NCBI RefSeq assembly: GCF_001273775.1
Contig: NZ_CP011801.1
Span: 2,024,001-2,088,000, forward strand
From: Nitrospira moscoviensis
Lineage (GTDB): Bacteria > Nitrospirota > Nitrospiria > Nitrospirales > Nitrospiraceae
Direction of reading: 5' to 3'
DNA length: 64,000 bases
The notes under the pieces were generated by a model, which was given only the letters and a program-made list of their open reading frames with translations, ran no database searches and was not told where the DNA came from. Below are positions 55,375 to 63,967 of this stretch, one piece after another; the stretch's first letter is position 1; every line of letters starts with the position of its first letter. A program made the translations under genes and the position numbers.

Positions 55375-55602
55375 ATGGAAGAAGACGGTCGATCGGCGAA
55401 GGATGCGAGCCATCTCCTCCGGCGCATGGCGTGGCGCTGGAAGGTGTTGGTGGGCGTCGGGGCCGGCCTCATCGTGCTCGCGCTGGCTATCGATTGGCCG
55501 CCGCCGACGGAATCCAGTCTTCCCGAGACCACATCGTTTCTTGTATTTCTGGGCGCCGTGGTGGGCGCAGCCGGTATCATCATGGGATTCTCGCGCGAAT
55601 GA
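55375..55602 (+). CDS. Small two-helix membrane protein, unknown
   Basis: A 75-residue protein with helices WKVLVGVGAGLIVLALAIDW (about 22-41) and TTSFLVFLGAVVGAAGIIMGF (about 52-72). There is no clear ribosome site, so the start is uncertain. No family was recognised. Confidence 0.45.
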   Translation: MEEDGRSAKDASHLLRRMAWRWKVLVGVGAGLIVLALAIDWPPPTESSLPETTSFLVFLGAVVGAAGIIMGFSRE

Positions 55603-55754
55603 TCCCAGGCGGGCCGGTCACGGCACACGTTTCCAAGGGCAGACGATCTATCTTGCGCGGCAAGAATCCGCGGGAGAGATCAAGACCCTGTTCCTCTGGA
55701 TCGGGAAAGAAATGACGGTAAATGGGCTATTGCGCGGCGATTAAAGAGAGCCGT

Positions 55755-57722
55755 TCATCGTGGGTTTTGCCGAAGGCCGGTCGCGATCCGGTAGAGGGTC
55801 AGTCCCACCGCCGCCACAACTATGAGGCCCGGCCACCCGCCCAAGGGCGGATGGTCAAAAATCGTAAACGGATCGGGACTGACGGCGGGCCATAGGACGG
55901 TCAGCGCAATCGGCGTCGCCAGCAGGATGCCCATCAACGCCTCACCGGTAATCAATCCGGCCGCGAAGAGGAGCCCACGCCGTGATGGATCCTCCTCCAT
56001 GGACGCCTGTCGAGCCACGGCTGACACGACGCCGCCCAGAACAATAACGGCCGAGAGTTTCAGTGGAAGATACATGCCCAGCGCCACGGCGAGCACGGGC
56101 AGACGGAAGTCCCTGCCGCGGACTTCCTGCCGGCGATCGATCACAATAACGGCCGCTCCAATGGCCGCGCCCAATCCGACGAGAGGCCAGGGCAGCCCGG
56201 CCCCGAACACGCTCCGTGTCAGGCTCGCCATCAGCGTGGCCTGCGGGGCGCTCAGCGGATGAGGGTGGGTCATCGTCGGTTCGCCGATTCCGTACTTGGC
56301 TTCCAAGAGCGACAGCACCGGCATCAGGACGACGGCGCCGGTCAGCACGCCGACCACTTGCATGACTTGCTGCTTCCACGGCGTCGCCCCGACCAGATGG
56401 CCCGTTTTCAGATCTTGCAGATTGTCTCCGCCCATGGCGGCGGCACAACAGACGACCGCGCCGATCACCAAAGCCGCCGCCGGTCCCGCCGGATGTCCGG
56501 CCCCCATGAACAGCACGAGCAGCAGCGAAGCCACCATAATGGTGGCGATGGTCACGCCCGACACGGGGTTGCTGGAGCTTCCGACCAACCCGGCCATGTA
56601 GGCCGCGACCGACGAGAAGAGAAAGGCCGCGACCGCCATCACGCTCGTCATGAGCAGACCGATCGGCGGACTTTCCACCACCGTCGTGTAGATCCAGGCC
56701 ATCGGAACCAACGACAGCGCGAATGGAATGACGATCCACCACAGCGGCGCATCCCGCTCCGTCCGCTCCACCTGAACGTTAACCTCAACCGTAGCCTTGG
56801 TTGCATCATAACTCTCTCTCAACGTCTGCAGGCTCTTCCACACCGGCTCGCGCAATTTCGTGAGCGTCCACAATCCCCCGGTCAGCATGGCGCCGATGCC
56901 GACATAGCGGATCTGGCCGCTCCAGATCGCCGTCGCCGCCGACAGGCCTGTCCGATCGGGCGGCAGACCATTGAGAAGTCCATAGGCCGGCATCAGGATC
57001 AGCCATCCCATGACGCCGCCGAGAAACACGACCGCCGCCGTATGGAGGCCGATGATAAAGCCCACGGCGAGCAGCGCCGGCGACAGATTCAGTCCCGCAT
57101 AGAGCACGGTGCGCCCGACTTGCCGGGCCCCTTCCAGCGATTCCGCCCACAGCCGCAGGCCGCTCTCGCCGAACTTCACCGCCCCGCCCAACAGCGCGGC
57201 CGACCACAGCGCCCGGAAATCATCGGCCGCGCCGGCGGAGCCCGCGTCACGCCGCTCCGCCGAGGCGACCTTCAACACTTCCGCCGTCGCCACTCCTTCG
57301 GGGAACCGCAAGCGCGCGGTGACGATGAGCGCCCGTCGCAAGGGAATGGTAAAGAGCACGCCGAGCAGCCCGCCGACCGTGGCGATCATCATGGTCTGCC
57401 AGTAGTCGAATGCGGTCCAATAGCCGACCAGCAGCAGCGCGGGAATCGTGAAGATCACGCCGGCGGCCAGCGCTTCACCTGAGGACGCCGCGGTCTGCAC
57501 GATGTTGTTTTCAAGAATATTCGAGCGCCGGAACAGGCGCAGAATAGTCATGGACGCGACCGCGGCCGGAATCGAAGCCGACACGGTCATGCCGGCAAAC
57601 AGGCCGAGGTAGGCATTGGCGGCCGCCAAGACCGCGGCCAGGAGCACCGACAGCACGACCGCTTTGACGGTGATTTCCGGGAGCGACACCGCGGCGGGAA
57701 CGACAGGCCGGTCGTCGTTCAT
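55755..57722 (-). CDS. OPT-family oligopeptide transporter
   Basis: A 655-residue membrane protein with about 14-16 helices. Family marks: ITVKAVVLSVLLAAVLAAANAYLGLFAGMTVSASIPAAV and the OPT signature ENNIVQTAASSGEALAAG, then FPEGVATAEVLK. OPT/YSL transporters take up oligopeptides or metal chelates by proton symport; substrate cannot be read here. ATG 57722 places a short polar N-terminus before the first helix; longer in-frame starts exist to 57830. It stands alone, divergent from the VanZ-like gene. Confidence 0.92.
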   Translation of the reverse strand: MNDDRPVVPAAVSLPEITVKAVVLSVLLAAVLAAANAYLGLFAGMTVSASIPAAVASMTILRLFRRSNILENNIVQTAASSGEALAAGVIFTIPALLLVGYWTAFDYWQTMMIATVGGLLGVLFTIPLRRALIVTARLRFPEGVATAEVLKVASAERRDAGSAGAADDFRALWSAALLGGAVKFGESGLRLWAESLEGARQVGRTVLYAGLNLSPALLAVGFIIGLHTAAVVFLGGVMGWLILMPAYGLLNGLPPDRTGLSAATAIWSGQIRYVGIGAMLTGGLWTLTKLREPVWKSLQTLRESYDATKATVEVNVQVERTERDAPLWWIVIPFALSLVPMAWIYTTVVESPPIGLLMTSVMAVAAFLFSSVAAYMAGLVGSSSNPVSGVTIATIMVASLLLVLFMGAGHPAGPAAALVIGAVVCCAAAMGGDNLQDLKTGHLVGATPWKQQVMQVVGVLTGAVVLMPVLSLLEAKYGIGEPTMTHPHPLSAPQATLMASLTRSVFGAGLPWPLVGLGAAIGAAVIVIDRRQEVRGRDFRLPVLAVALGMYLPLKLSAVIVLGGVVSAVARQASMEEDPSRRGLLFAAGLITGEALMGILLATPIALTVLWPAVSPDPFTIFDHPPLGGWPGLIVVAAVGLTLYRIATGLRQNPR

Positions 57723-57919
57723 GAGCAAGGCCGATCGGGGGAGAGCGCCGACATACGTGAGTGCTCGGACCGGGTCCACGGTGCCGGCCGATGCCGCCGC
57801 ATCATAACGCAGCCCGCGCGGCCGATCCACTCGCGAAGGGAGTTGTCAGAACCTCCCGCCCTGTTGTATCAGTCAACCTGATCTTCTTTCAGAGCTTCTC
57901 AGAAAGTCGGCCTCGCCTC

Positions 57920-58342
57920 ATGACCCAACGATCGACGGGGACCATTCCGTGGAGCCTTGTCTGCCTGTGCTGGGCCCTCTTGATTGTGATCGTGTGCACG
58001 GTGCCATGGGAAATCAGCCATGCGCACTGGTGGCGGGTGACCTGGGTTCCGTTCATCGACGCACTCCACTCCAAACGCCGTCTCATCGACGCGGCCGGCA
58101 ACATCGTCCTGTATATTCCGCTGGGCTTTTCCTACGCCAGGACGCGTCGATCCTCGATGCGCCGCGCGATGGTTGAAGCGGGTATTCTGGCCGCTCTCTT
58201 GGCGGCAGGCTGCGAGCTCTATCAGGTCTTCTCGCCGGTGCGCTTTCCCTCGATGACGGATGTGGTCTCGAATACCGCCGGCGCGCTCATGGGAAGCTTC
58301 TTTGCAGACCGGTGCCGGCAACATCGCGGACTCCTGCGGTGA
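57920..58342 (+). CDS. VanZ-like family membrane protein
   Basis: A 140-residue protein with three or four helices: IPWSLVCLCWALLIVIVCTVPWE, DAAGNIVLYIPLGFSYA, MVEAGILAALLAAGCELYQVFSP, and SMTDVVSNTAGALMGSFFA. The N[IV]xLYxPLGF and E.xQ...P.R..s..DvvsNtxGaxxG motifs define VanZ-like proteins. Family function outside teicoplanin resistance is unclear. The ATG 57920 is chosen from the pattern; no ribosome site is evident. Confidence 0.8.
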   Translation: MTQRSTGTIPWSLVCLCWALLIVIVCTVPWEISHAHWWRVTWVPFIDALHSKRRLIDAAGNIVLYIPLGFSYARTRRSSMRRAMVEAGILAALLAAGCELYQVFSPVRFPSMTDVVSNTAGALMGSFFADRCRQHRGLLR

Positions 58343-58457
58343 GGCATGCCGTGGACGCTAAGGATGCAGGCCAGGTGCGTGGCCCCCGCAAACAAGGGGG
58401 CTTGCCAGCGACCGCCACTGAGACCGACTCATTAGAGTAGAACGAGGAGAACGCTGA

Positions 58458-58628
58458 ATGCCGAAGGCCAAAAGTGCAAAAAATTGCTACGTGTGTGAGT
58501 CGAACGACCGTGTCCGCATGACGTATATGGTTTGCAACCGTTGCCAGCGGTACTTTTGCAGCGAGCACGGCGTCTCGTACATGGAGCAATGCTCCAACTG
58601 CCTGGAAGCTGGAGAAGAAACGGACTGA
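58458..58628 (+). CDS. Small zinc-finger protein (56 residues)
   Basis: A very short gene, MPKAKSAKNCYVCESNDRV..., at ATG 58458 behind GAGGAGAACGCTGA. It has seven Cys and one His in a regular array: C10-x2-C13, C26-x2-C29, C34, H37, C45-x2-C48, enough to bind two zinc ions in a cross-brace similar to AN1 or B-box fingers (C-x2-C-x12-C-x2-C-x4-C-x2-H-x7-C-x2-C). Such compact fingers are rare in bacteria; function is unknown. It would be missed with a 60-residue cutoff. Confidence 0.75.
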   Translation: MPKAKSAKNCYVCESNDRVRMTYMVCNRCQRYFCSEHGVSYMEQCSNCLEAGEETD

Positions 58629-58723
58629 GAGCGGCTCCCTCGCATACCGCCCTTGCGCCTTACCTGAGACACTCCTACAATGGCCGCACCGGTCAGCGCC
58701 CAGACCAAACCAAGGAGACCGCC

Positions 58724-59029
58724 ATGACGCGCCATGCCGTACGCTTCTGCGTGTTCCTCTTGGGTGTCCTTGTGCTCGGGCTCCCCTTCTTCCCTCTCCG
58801 CGCGGTGGAACCCGCCGCCGTGCAGGCGGCGGAGCAAGCGGACCTGCTCGACATCAACAGCGCGACGGCCGATCAATTGAAGACCCTGCCCGGCATCGGC
58901 GACGCCTACGCGGAGAAAATCATCAAGGGGCGTCCCTACGCGCGCAAAGACGAGTTGGTCCAGAAGAAAATCCTGCCGCGCGCGAGCTACGAGCAGATCA
59001 AGTACAAGATCATCGCGAAACAGAAGTGA
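58724..59029 (+). CDS. ComEA-like exported helix-hairpin-helix protein
   Basis: A 101-residue protein with a signal peptide (FCVFLLGVLVLGLPFFPLRA) and a ComEA-type HhH domain: LLDINSATADQLKTLPGIGDAYAEKIIKGRPYARKDELVQKKILP. Such proteins bind DNA in the periplasm for uptake or serve as general HhH proteins. No other competence genes are nearby. CAAGGAGACC precedes the ATG. Its stop overlaps the next start (GTGA). Confidence 0.88.
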   Translation: MTRHAVRFCVFLLGVLVLGLPFFPLRAVEPAAVQAAEQADLLDINSATADQLKTLPGIGDAYAEKIIKGRPYARKDELVQKKILPRASYEQIKYKIIAKQK

Positions 59030-59856
59030 GTGGTCTTGTGGCGGCGCAACGGGAACCTTTGCCGGCTGTTTTGCCGGCCGTGCTACTTCTGATCGTGAGC
59101 GGCTGCGCCGCCGGCGCCGATCCCATCGCCTGGCGGGACATCGTGGCGGTCGATCTAACGCATCCCTTCGCTGCCGACACCGTCGTCTGGCCGACCGAGC
59201 ACGACTTCCGTCTTGTCAGACAGCAGGCGGGTGACACCGCGGGCGGGTACTACTACGCGTCGAACCGCATCGAGATGCCGGAACACGGAGGCACGCACAT
59301 CGACGCGCCGATTCACTTTTCGAAGGGAGCGCCGACGCTGGATCAGGTGCCGCTCGACCGCCTCATGGGACCGGCCGTCCATATCGACGTCTCCGGCCCC
59401 TGCGCGGCGGACCGGGATTACCGCGTCACGGTGGACGATCTCGAACGGTGGGAAGCGGCGCATGGCCGAATCCCGAACGGGACGATCGTGTTGCTGGAGA
59501 CCGGCTTTGCCCGGTTCTGGCCCGACCGGAAGGCCTATCTCGGAACGGAGCGGCGCGGACGCGAAGGCGTTGCCGAGCTGCATTTTCCCGGTTTGCACGA
59601 AGAGGCCGCGCATTGGCTCGTGCGCGAGCGCCGGGTCAAGGCGGTGGGCATCGATACCGCCTCGATCGACTACGGCCAATCCACCGGCTTCGAAGCCCAC
59701 GTCGTTTTGCTGTCGCACCACGTGCCGGTCTTTGAAAACCTCGCGGATCTGCGCCGCCTCCCCGCCTCCGGATTCGACGTCGTCGCCCTGCCCATGCGGA
59801 TCGCCGGCGGCACGGGCGGTCCGCTCCGCATGGTCGCGCTGCTGCCGGCTCGCTGA
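59026..59856 (+). CDS. Cyclase-family (kynurenine formamidase-like) lipoprotein
   Basis: A 276-residue protein with a lipoprotein-type signal (AVLPAVLLLIVSGC, Cys 27) and a metal-dependent cyclase/formamidase domain. The zinc-site signature HGGTHIDAPIHF is at 87-98, with DLTHPF before it and VGIDTASIDYGQS after. Members hydrolyse amide or ester bonds; a true kynurenine role is unsupported here. Start GTG 59026 overlaps the ComEA-like stop. Confidence 0.85.
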   Translation: MSGLVAAQREPLPAVLPAVLLLIVSGCAAGADPIAWRDIVAVDLTHPFAADTVVWPTEHDFRLVRQQAGDTAGGYYYASNRIEMPEHGGTHIDAPIHFSKGAPTLDQVPLDRLMGPAVHIDVSGPCAADRDYRVTVDDLERWEAAHGRIPNGTIVLLETGFARFWPDRKAYLGTERRGREGVAELHFPGLHEEAAHWLVRERRVKAVGIDTASIDYGQSTGFEAHVVLLSHHVPVFENLADLRRLPASGFDVVALPMRIAGGTGGPLRMVALLPAR

Positions 59857-59866
59857 TTGAGGTGAG

Positions 59867-60076
59867 TTACTGGGAGACGGAGATAGGCGCGCGCCGCACC
59901 CAGCGGCGGGTGAGCTTGTCCGCCCTGACCGTGGCCATCACCTGTTCCCGCCGGTTCGCCGCAATGATCCGATCGATCATCGCACCGCAGTTGAAGCAGC
60001 GCCAGGCATGGAAGACGCGAAAGAAATCGGAAAAGGTCTGGCGCAGCAACAGTCCCTGGCACCGCGGACAATTCAT
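59867..60076 (-). CDS. Small zinc-ribbon protein
   Basis: A 69-residue protein starting MNCPRCQGLLLRQTF with CPRC and CFNC knuckles (C3, C6, C32, C35), a four-Cys zinc ribbon, and a basic C-terminus (VRADKLTRRWVRRAP). The ATG at 60076 is preferred to an upstream extension because the family begins MxCPxC. Function unknown; similar ribbons recur in the same phyla as free-standing genes. Confidence 0.7.
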   Translation of the reverse strand: MNCPRCQGLLLRQTFSDFFRVFHAWRCFNCGAMIDRIIAANRREQVMATVRADKLTRRWVRRAPISVSQ

Positions 60077-60229
60077 GCGATCCTCAGTGTGAAACGGCCT
60101 GAGCCGGCGGCCGGCATGCTCGACGCGGCGCCGTCCCGGGCAAGACAGGCGTAGCATTAGCAGAACTGCTCGGCGCGGGAGTGAGGGGGGCGTAAGCCGG
60201 AGGTAAATTGTTGGTAAGAATCGCCTCGA

Positions 60230-60270
60230 ATAAAACACACGGGGCCGCGCCCTCACGGACGCGGCCCCGT
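60230..60270 (-). terminator. Intrinsic terminator of the kinase-lipoprotein-regulator operon
   Basis: A perfect 11-bp stem ACGGGGCCGCG / CGCGGCCCCGT (60239-60270) with a 10-base loop is followed on minus by GTGTTTTATT. It lies 25 bases after the regulator stop and is the clearest terminator in the window. Confidence 0.85.
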
Positions 60271-60294
60271 CGCTTCCTGGAACCGATGAGGTGG

Positions 60295-61719
60295 TTACCG
60301 CTCCGCTTCGGTTAAGTGGGCGGTTTCCTCCTCTTCCATCTCGCCGATCTCGGCCTCCGGCTTGCCCTTCGTCATCGAGGGATGCAGGCCGTACTTCTTC
60401 AGCATTTTGTAAAAGTCCGCCCGATACCGGCCGGCGAATTGCGCCGCACGGGAGATATTGCCGCCGGTAAGCTGGAGCACGTTCTTAAGATAGGTGCGCT
60501 CGAATTCCTCTTTCGCTTCGGTCAAAGGTTTGAGCGGAGCGTCCGGCGACACGCCGACCGACGGCAGCAGGTCCGGCGTGATCATGTCCTGGCGGGACAT
60601 GACGACGGCCTTCTCCACCGCATTCTCCAATTCGCGGACGTTCCCCGGCCAGGGGTTCACCATCAGGCGATGGAGCGCCGCGGGGGTGAAGCCTTTGACT
60701 TCCTTGTTGGCCCGCTTGATGCTGAGCTTCAGGAAATGTTGCGCCAGCAGCGGGATGTCGTCGCGGCGATCGCGCAGCGGCGGGATGAACAGCGGCACGA
60801 CGGAAATACGGTAGTACAGATCATTGCGGAAGGTGCCGTTCTTGACCGCCTCCCCGAGATCCTTGTTCGTCGCCGCGATGATCCGGACGTCGACTTTAGT
60901 GGGCGTTTCGCCGCCGACTTCGCGCACTTCCCGCTCCTGCACCGCGCGCAAGAGCTTGACCTGCATGGACAGCGGCATCTCGCCGATCTCGTCCAGGAAC
61001 AGCGTGCCGCCGTTCGCCATCTGGAACAGGCCGCGCTTGGGACCGTGCGCGCTGGTGAAGGCGCCCTTCACATGGCCGAACAGCTCGCTTTCGAACAACG
61101 TCTCCGGAATCGCGGCGCAGTTCAACGCCACGAACGGCCCCTTGCTGCGGCGGCTGTTCGTATGGATCACCCGCGCCATCACTTCTTTGCCCGTGCCGGT
61201 TTCACCGAACAGCAGAATCGTGGCGTCGGAATCGGCCACTTGGGCGATCTGTTGGAACAGCCGCTGCATCGCCGGGCTGCGGGCCACCACGTTCTCCAGG
61301 CCGTAGAGCTCCTTGACGAGCGATTTGAGGCGTTGGATCTCGCGGCTCATCCGCTGTTGCGCGAGGGCCTTTTCGATCGTCGCCTTCAGTTCTTTGTCGT
61401 CGAACGGCTTGGTCAGATAGCCGAAGGCGCCGCGCTGCATCGCCTCAACCGCGTTCGGGATGCTGCCGTGCGCCGTCAGGATGATGACCGGCAAACCCGG
61501 ATGGTTCCGGAGCAGTTCCTCCGTCACGTCCAACCCGTCTTCCCCGCGCAGGCGCAGATCCGTGATGGCCAAATCGAACATCCGCTTCTTGGACTCAGCC
61601 ACGGCGTCCTTTCCCGTCGTACAGGGAGTTACGGAGAACCCCATCGCGGAGAGCCGCATCTTCAACAAGTGGAGGAGGCCTTCGTCATCGTCAACGACTA
61701 GAATCTGCTCTTGGTCCAT
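60295..61719 (-). CDS. glrR: Sigma-54-dependent response regulator, GlrR/QseF-like
   Basis: A 474-residue NtrC-class regulator. REC domain with VVDDDEG and Asp 54 (AITDLRLRGEDG); AAA+ domain with Walker A GETGTGKE (172-179), the sigma-54 loop GAFTSA (219-224, usual GAFTGA) and Walker B GGTLFLDE (237-244); C-terminal Fis-type helix-turn-helix in LTGGNISRAAQFAGRYRADFYKML. It should activate sigma-54 promoters after phosphorylation by the kinase encoded two genes upstream. The lipoprotein gene between them gives the enterobacterial glrK-qseG-glrR order. A link to the flagellar sigma-54 promoters is possible but unproven. Confidence 0.9.
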   Translation of the reverse strand: MDQEQILVVDDDEGLLHLLKMRLSAMGFSVTPCTTGKDAVAESKKRMFDLAITDLRLRGEDGLDVTEELLRNHPGLPVIILTAHGSIPNAVEAMQRGAFGYLTKPFDDKELKATIEKALAQQRMSREIQRLKSLVKELYGLENVVARSPAMQRLFQQIAQVADSDATILLFGETGTGKEVMARVIHTNSRRSKGPFVALNCAAIPETLFESELFGHVKGAFTSAHGPKRGLFQMANGGTLFLDEIGEMPLSMQVKLLRAVQEREVREVGGETPTKVDVRIIAATNKDLGEAVKNGTFRNDLYYRISVVPLFIPPLRDRRDDIPLLAQHFLKLSIKRANKEVKGFTPAALHRLMVNPWPGNVRELENAVEKAVVMSRQDMITPDLLPSVGVSPDAPLKPLTEAKEEFERTYLKNVLQLTGGNISRAAQFAGRYRADFYKMLKKYGLHPSMTKGKPEAEIGEMEEEETAHLTEAER

Positions 61720-61727
61720 AATGTTCC

Positions 61728-62492
61728 TTATTGGGTGGTCTCGGGTGTGGGCACGGGGGTGGTGGAAGGCGGGCGAATGGGCCGCACCTTCTCACGCATC
61801 TCCTGATCGATGCGCTTCAACGCTTCCAGTTGCGTGGAGAGTTCCTCGATTTTTTTCTCGCGTTCCGCCAGCTGCTTCTGCAGACTTTGCACAGCTGTGG
61901 GCTCGGGAGCCCCTTTTCCGCCGTCTCTTCGCGACAGGAGCGCCTCGATCTTGCGGTCGCGCTCCGCCAGCTCCCGCTGCAGCGTTTCGACGGTTTGCGA
62001 ATCGCCATCCTTCGTCGTCCGTAATTGCTGGAGGATCACTTCCCGGTCAAGCAAGTCCCGCACCAGCCGGTCAGCCGTGTGGGTCAACGCCTCGTTGGCA
62101 TCTTCTAACGCCGGCGCGATCAATACGGCGTGGGCCCAGGAGCGATCCCGCGGAACCGCCGATTCCTGCAGCAGTTGGATCCAGGCCTTGCTGGAGGCCG
62201 CCAGCTGGCTTTTCGGCGCCACGGCCAGGACCTTGCCGAAATATTTTTCAGCGACTTCGCGGCTTTCGTAAAGGCCCAGCAAGGCCCGCGTGAAGTACAC
62301 GTGATCGCAAGAATTGGTCTCGCTGCATTTGGCGCCTAGGCTTTCTTGTTTTCTGGCAAGCGCTTGAAAAGCCTTCACTTCTCCGGGCTCTAATGAGAAA
62401 TAGGGCTGATTCAGGGGAGTGGGCGATGTCCATGTCGCGCACCCGCCCAGCGTCATACATACAATGGTGAGCAGCCATGTCATTCGTCTCAT
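61728..62492 (-). CDS. Lipoprotein between kinase and regulator (QseG/YfhG position)
   Basis: A 254-residue protein with a lipoprotein signal (MRRMTWLLTIVCMTLGGCATW), a helical middle with Cys pair in GAKCSETNSCDH, and a long C-terminal coiled coil (LQRELAERDRKIEALLSRRDGG, LQKQLAEREKKIEELSTQLEALKRIDQEM). QseG in enterics is an outer-membrane lipoprotein that controls the kinase QseE/GlrK; this gene holds the same place, though sequence similarity cannot be judged here. It overlaps the kinase stop by 4 bases (ATGA). Confidence 0.75.
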   Translation of the reverse strand: MRRMTWLLTIVCMTLGGCATWTSPTPLNQPYFSLEPGEVKAFQALARKQESLGAKCSETNSCDHVYFTRALLGLYESREVAEKYFGKVLAVAPKSQLAASSKAWIQLLQESAVPRDRSWAHAVLIAPALEDANEALTHTADRLVRDLLDREVILQQLRTTKDGDSQTVETLQRELAERDRKIEALLSRRDGGKGAPEPTAVQSLQKQLAEREKKIEELSTQLEALKRIDQEMREKVRPIRPPSTTPVPTPETTQ

Positions 62493-63967
62493 GCTGAGCC
62501 TGCCCCTCCAGGCTTGGTCAACCGTAGGATAAACCGTACAGTCGTGCCCTTCCCCATCTCGCTTTCGATCCAAATCCGCCCGCCATGGGCTTCCACGACT
62601 TTTTTGGCCAGCGCCAGCCCCAGGCCGCTTCCGGCGGACGTCTGTTTGGCCCTCGTTTTCCCCTGGTAGAAGCGTTCGAAGATATGCGGCAGATCTTCCG
62701 GCGCAATGCCCGGTCCGGCGTCCGAGACGGCCACTTCCAATACTCCGGCCTTGAGGTCCGGCTTCATCTGCATCTTCACGATACCGCCCTCAGGACTGAA
62801 TTTGAGGGCGTTCGACAACAAGTTATCGATGACCTGCTCGATGCGCGGCGCATCCGCCTTCACCCAGATCCGCTCGCCGGGATGTTCCAGTACCAGCTGG
62901 ACGTGTTTGGAATCCGCCAGCAGCCGCACCTTGTTGACGGAGATGTCGGCCACGCGCCGCAGATCGACCGGCACGATGCGGTATTCCATCATCCCCGCTT
63001 CCATCTTCGATAAGTCGAGGATCGTGGAGATCAGGTGGATCAGCCGCCGGCTGCTGTCGGCCATGATGCGGAGCGTCGTCCGCTGCTCCTGCAGGAGCGG
63101 CCCGGGAATTTCATCGAGCAGCAGGTGGGTGCCTTCCTGGATCGAGGCCATCGGCGTGCGCAATTCATGGGAGACGTGCGCGAGAAACTCGGCCTTCATG
63201 TCATCCAATTCTTGCAGCTTCGTGCCCATCCAGTTGACTGTGTCGACCAGCTGTTTCAACTCGGCCGGCGCCGTAATCTGCAGCGGCACTCCGAAGTTGC
63301 CCTGCCCGATCTGTTTGATGTGGCTCTGCAGCTGGCGCAGCGGGCGCAAAATCGTATAGCTCGCGATGCCGGCGAGACCCAGCCCGAAGACGAGCGCGAC
63401 CAGCACCAGCTGCTCCGTGACCGCTTCGGCCTGCGCCGCGCTGGCCCGCGACTCGCTGACGCCGACGCTGATGCGGGCCTCGTGCAAATCCACGTAGCTT
63501 TGAATCGTCGAGGACATGCGGTCCATCAGCGCGTCGCGCCGATTGTCGTAGCCCGGCACGGGCGCCCGCGTCTTGTCGTTCACCAATTGGAACTCGTCAT
63601 GAAACAGGACCAGCCGTTCCTGCAGCAGGCGGCCGGTTTCCTGGAGCAAGCGGAGACCCTGCGGCGACGTTTCCTGCGAACGGAGGTGCTGCAGGCTGCG
63701 CTGGAATTCTTCCACCTCTTCGTTGAAATTCGTCAGGAATGCATTGTCCTTCGTCGCCATATATTTCTTTTCGCTGTTCAACTGCGCATAGAGCGAGCCG
63801 AGCAGGCGCTTCGCCGATTCGACCGCCGGGTAATGATAGGACGCCATCTCGGTGCTCATGGCGGTCAGTTGCCGCAGTTGAAACAACGCATAGAGATTCA
63901 CCCCTCCCATCACGGCGATAATCACCAGGGAAGTCAGGACCAAACGCCAAAAAATTGAAAGCCGCAC
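62489..63967 (-). CDS. Sensor histidine kinase, GlrK/QseE-like
   Basis: A 492-residue membrane kinase. TM1 (about 8-28), a helical periplasmic sensor, TM2 (about 186-206), HAMP, HisKA with LAHVSHELRTPMAS (His 267), HATPase_c with NLLSNALKF, DAGPGIAPED and GSGLGLALAKK. The start is GTG 63967 (MRLSIFWRLVLTS); the frame stays open to the window edge, so an earlier start outside cannot be excluded. The first 33 bases of the next interval show nothing else. Confidence 0.88.
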   Translation of the reverse strand: MRLSIFWRLVLTSLVIIAVMGGVNLYALFQLRQLTAMSTEMASYHYPAVESAKRLLGSLYAQLNSEKKYMATKDNAFLTNFNEEVEEFQRSLQHLRSQETSPQGLRLLQETGRLLQERLVLFHDEFQLVNDKTRAPVPGYDNRRDALMDRMSSTIQSYVDLHEARISVGVSESRASAAQAEAVTEQLVLVALVFGLGLAGIASYTILRPLRQLQSHIKQIGQGNFGVPLQITAPAELKQLVDTVNWMGTKLQELDDMKAEFLAHVSHELRTPMASIQEGTHLLLDEIPGPLLQEQRTTLRIMADSSRRLIHLISTILDLSKMEAGMMEYRIVPVDLRRVADISVNKVRLLADSKHVQLVLEHPGERIWVKADAPRIEQVIDNLLSNALKFSPEGGIVKMQMKPDLKAGVLEVAVSDAGPGIAPEDLPHIFERFYQGKTRAKQTSAGSGLGLALAKKVVEAHGGRIWIESEMGKGTTVRFILRLTKPGGAGSA

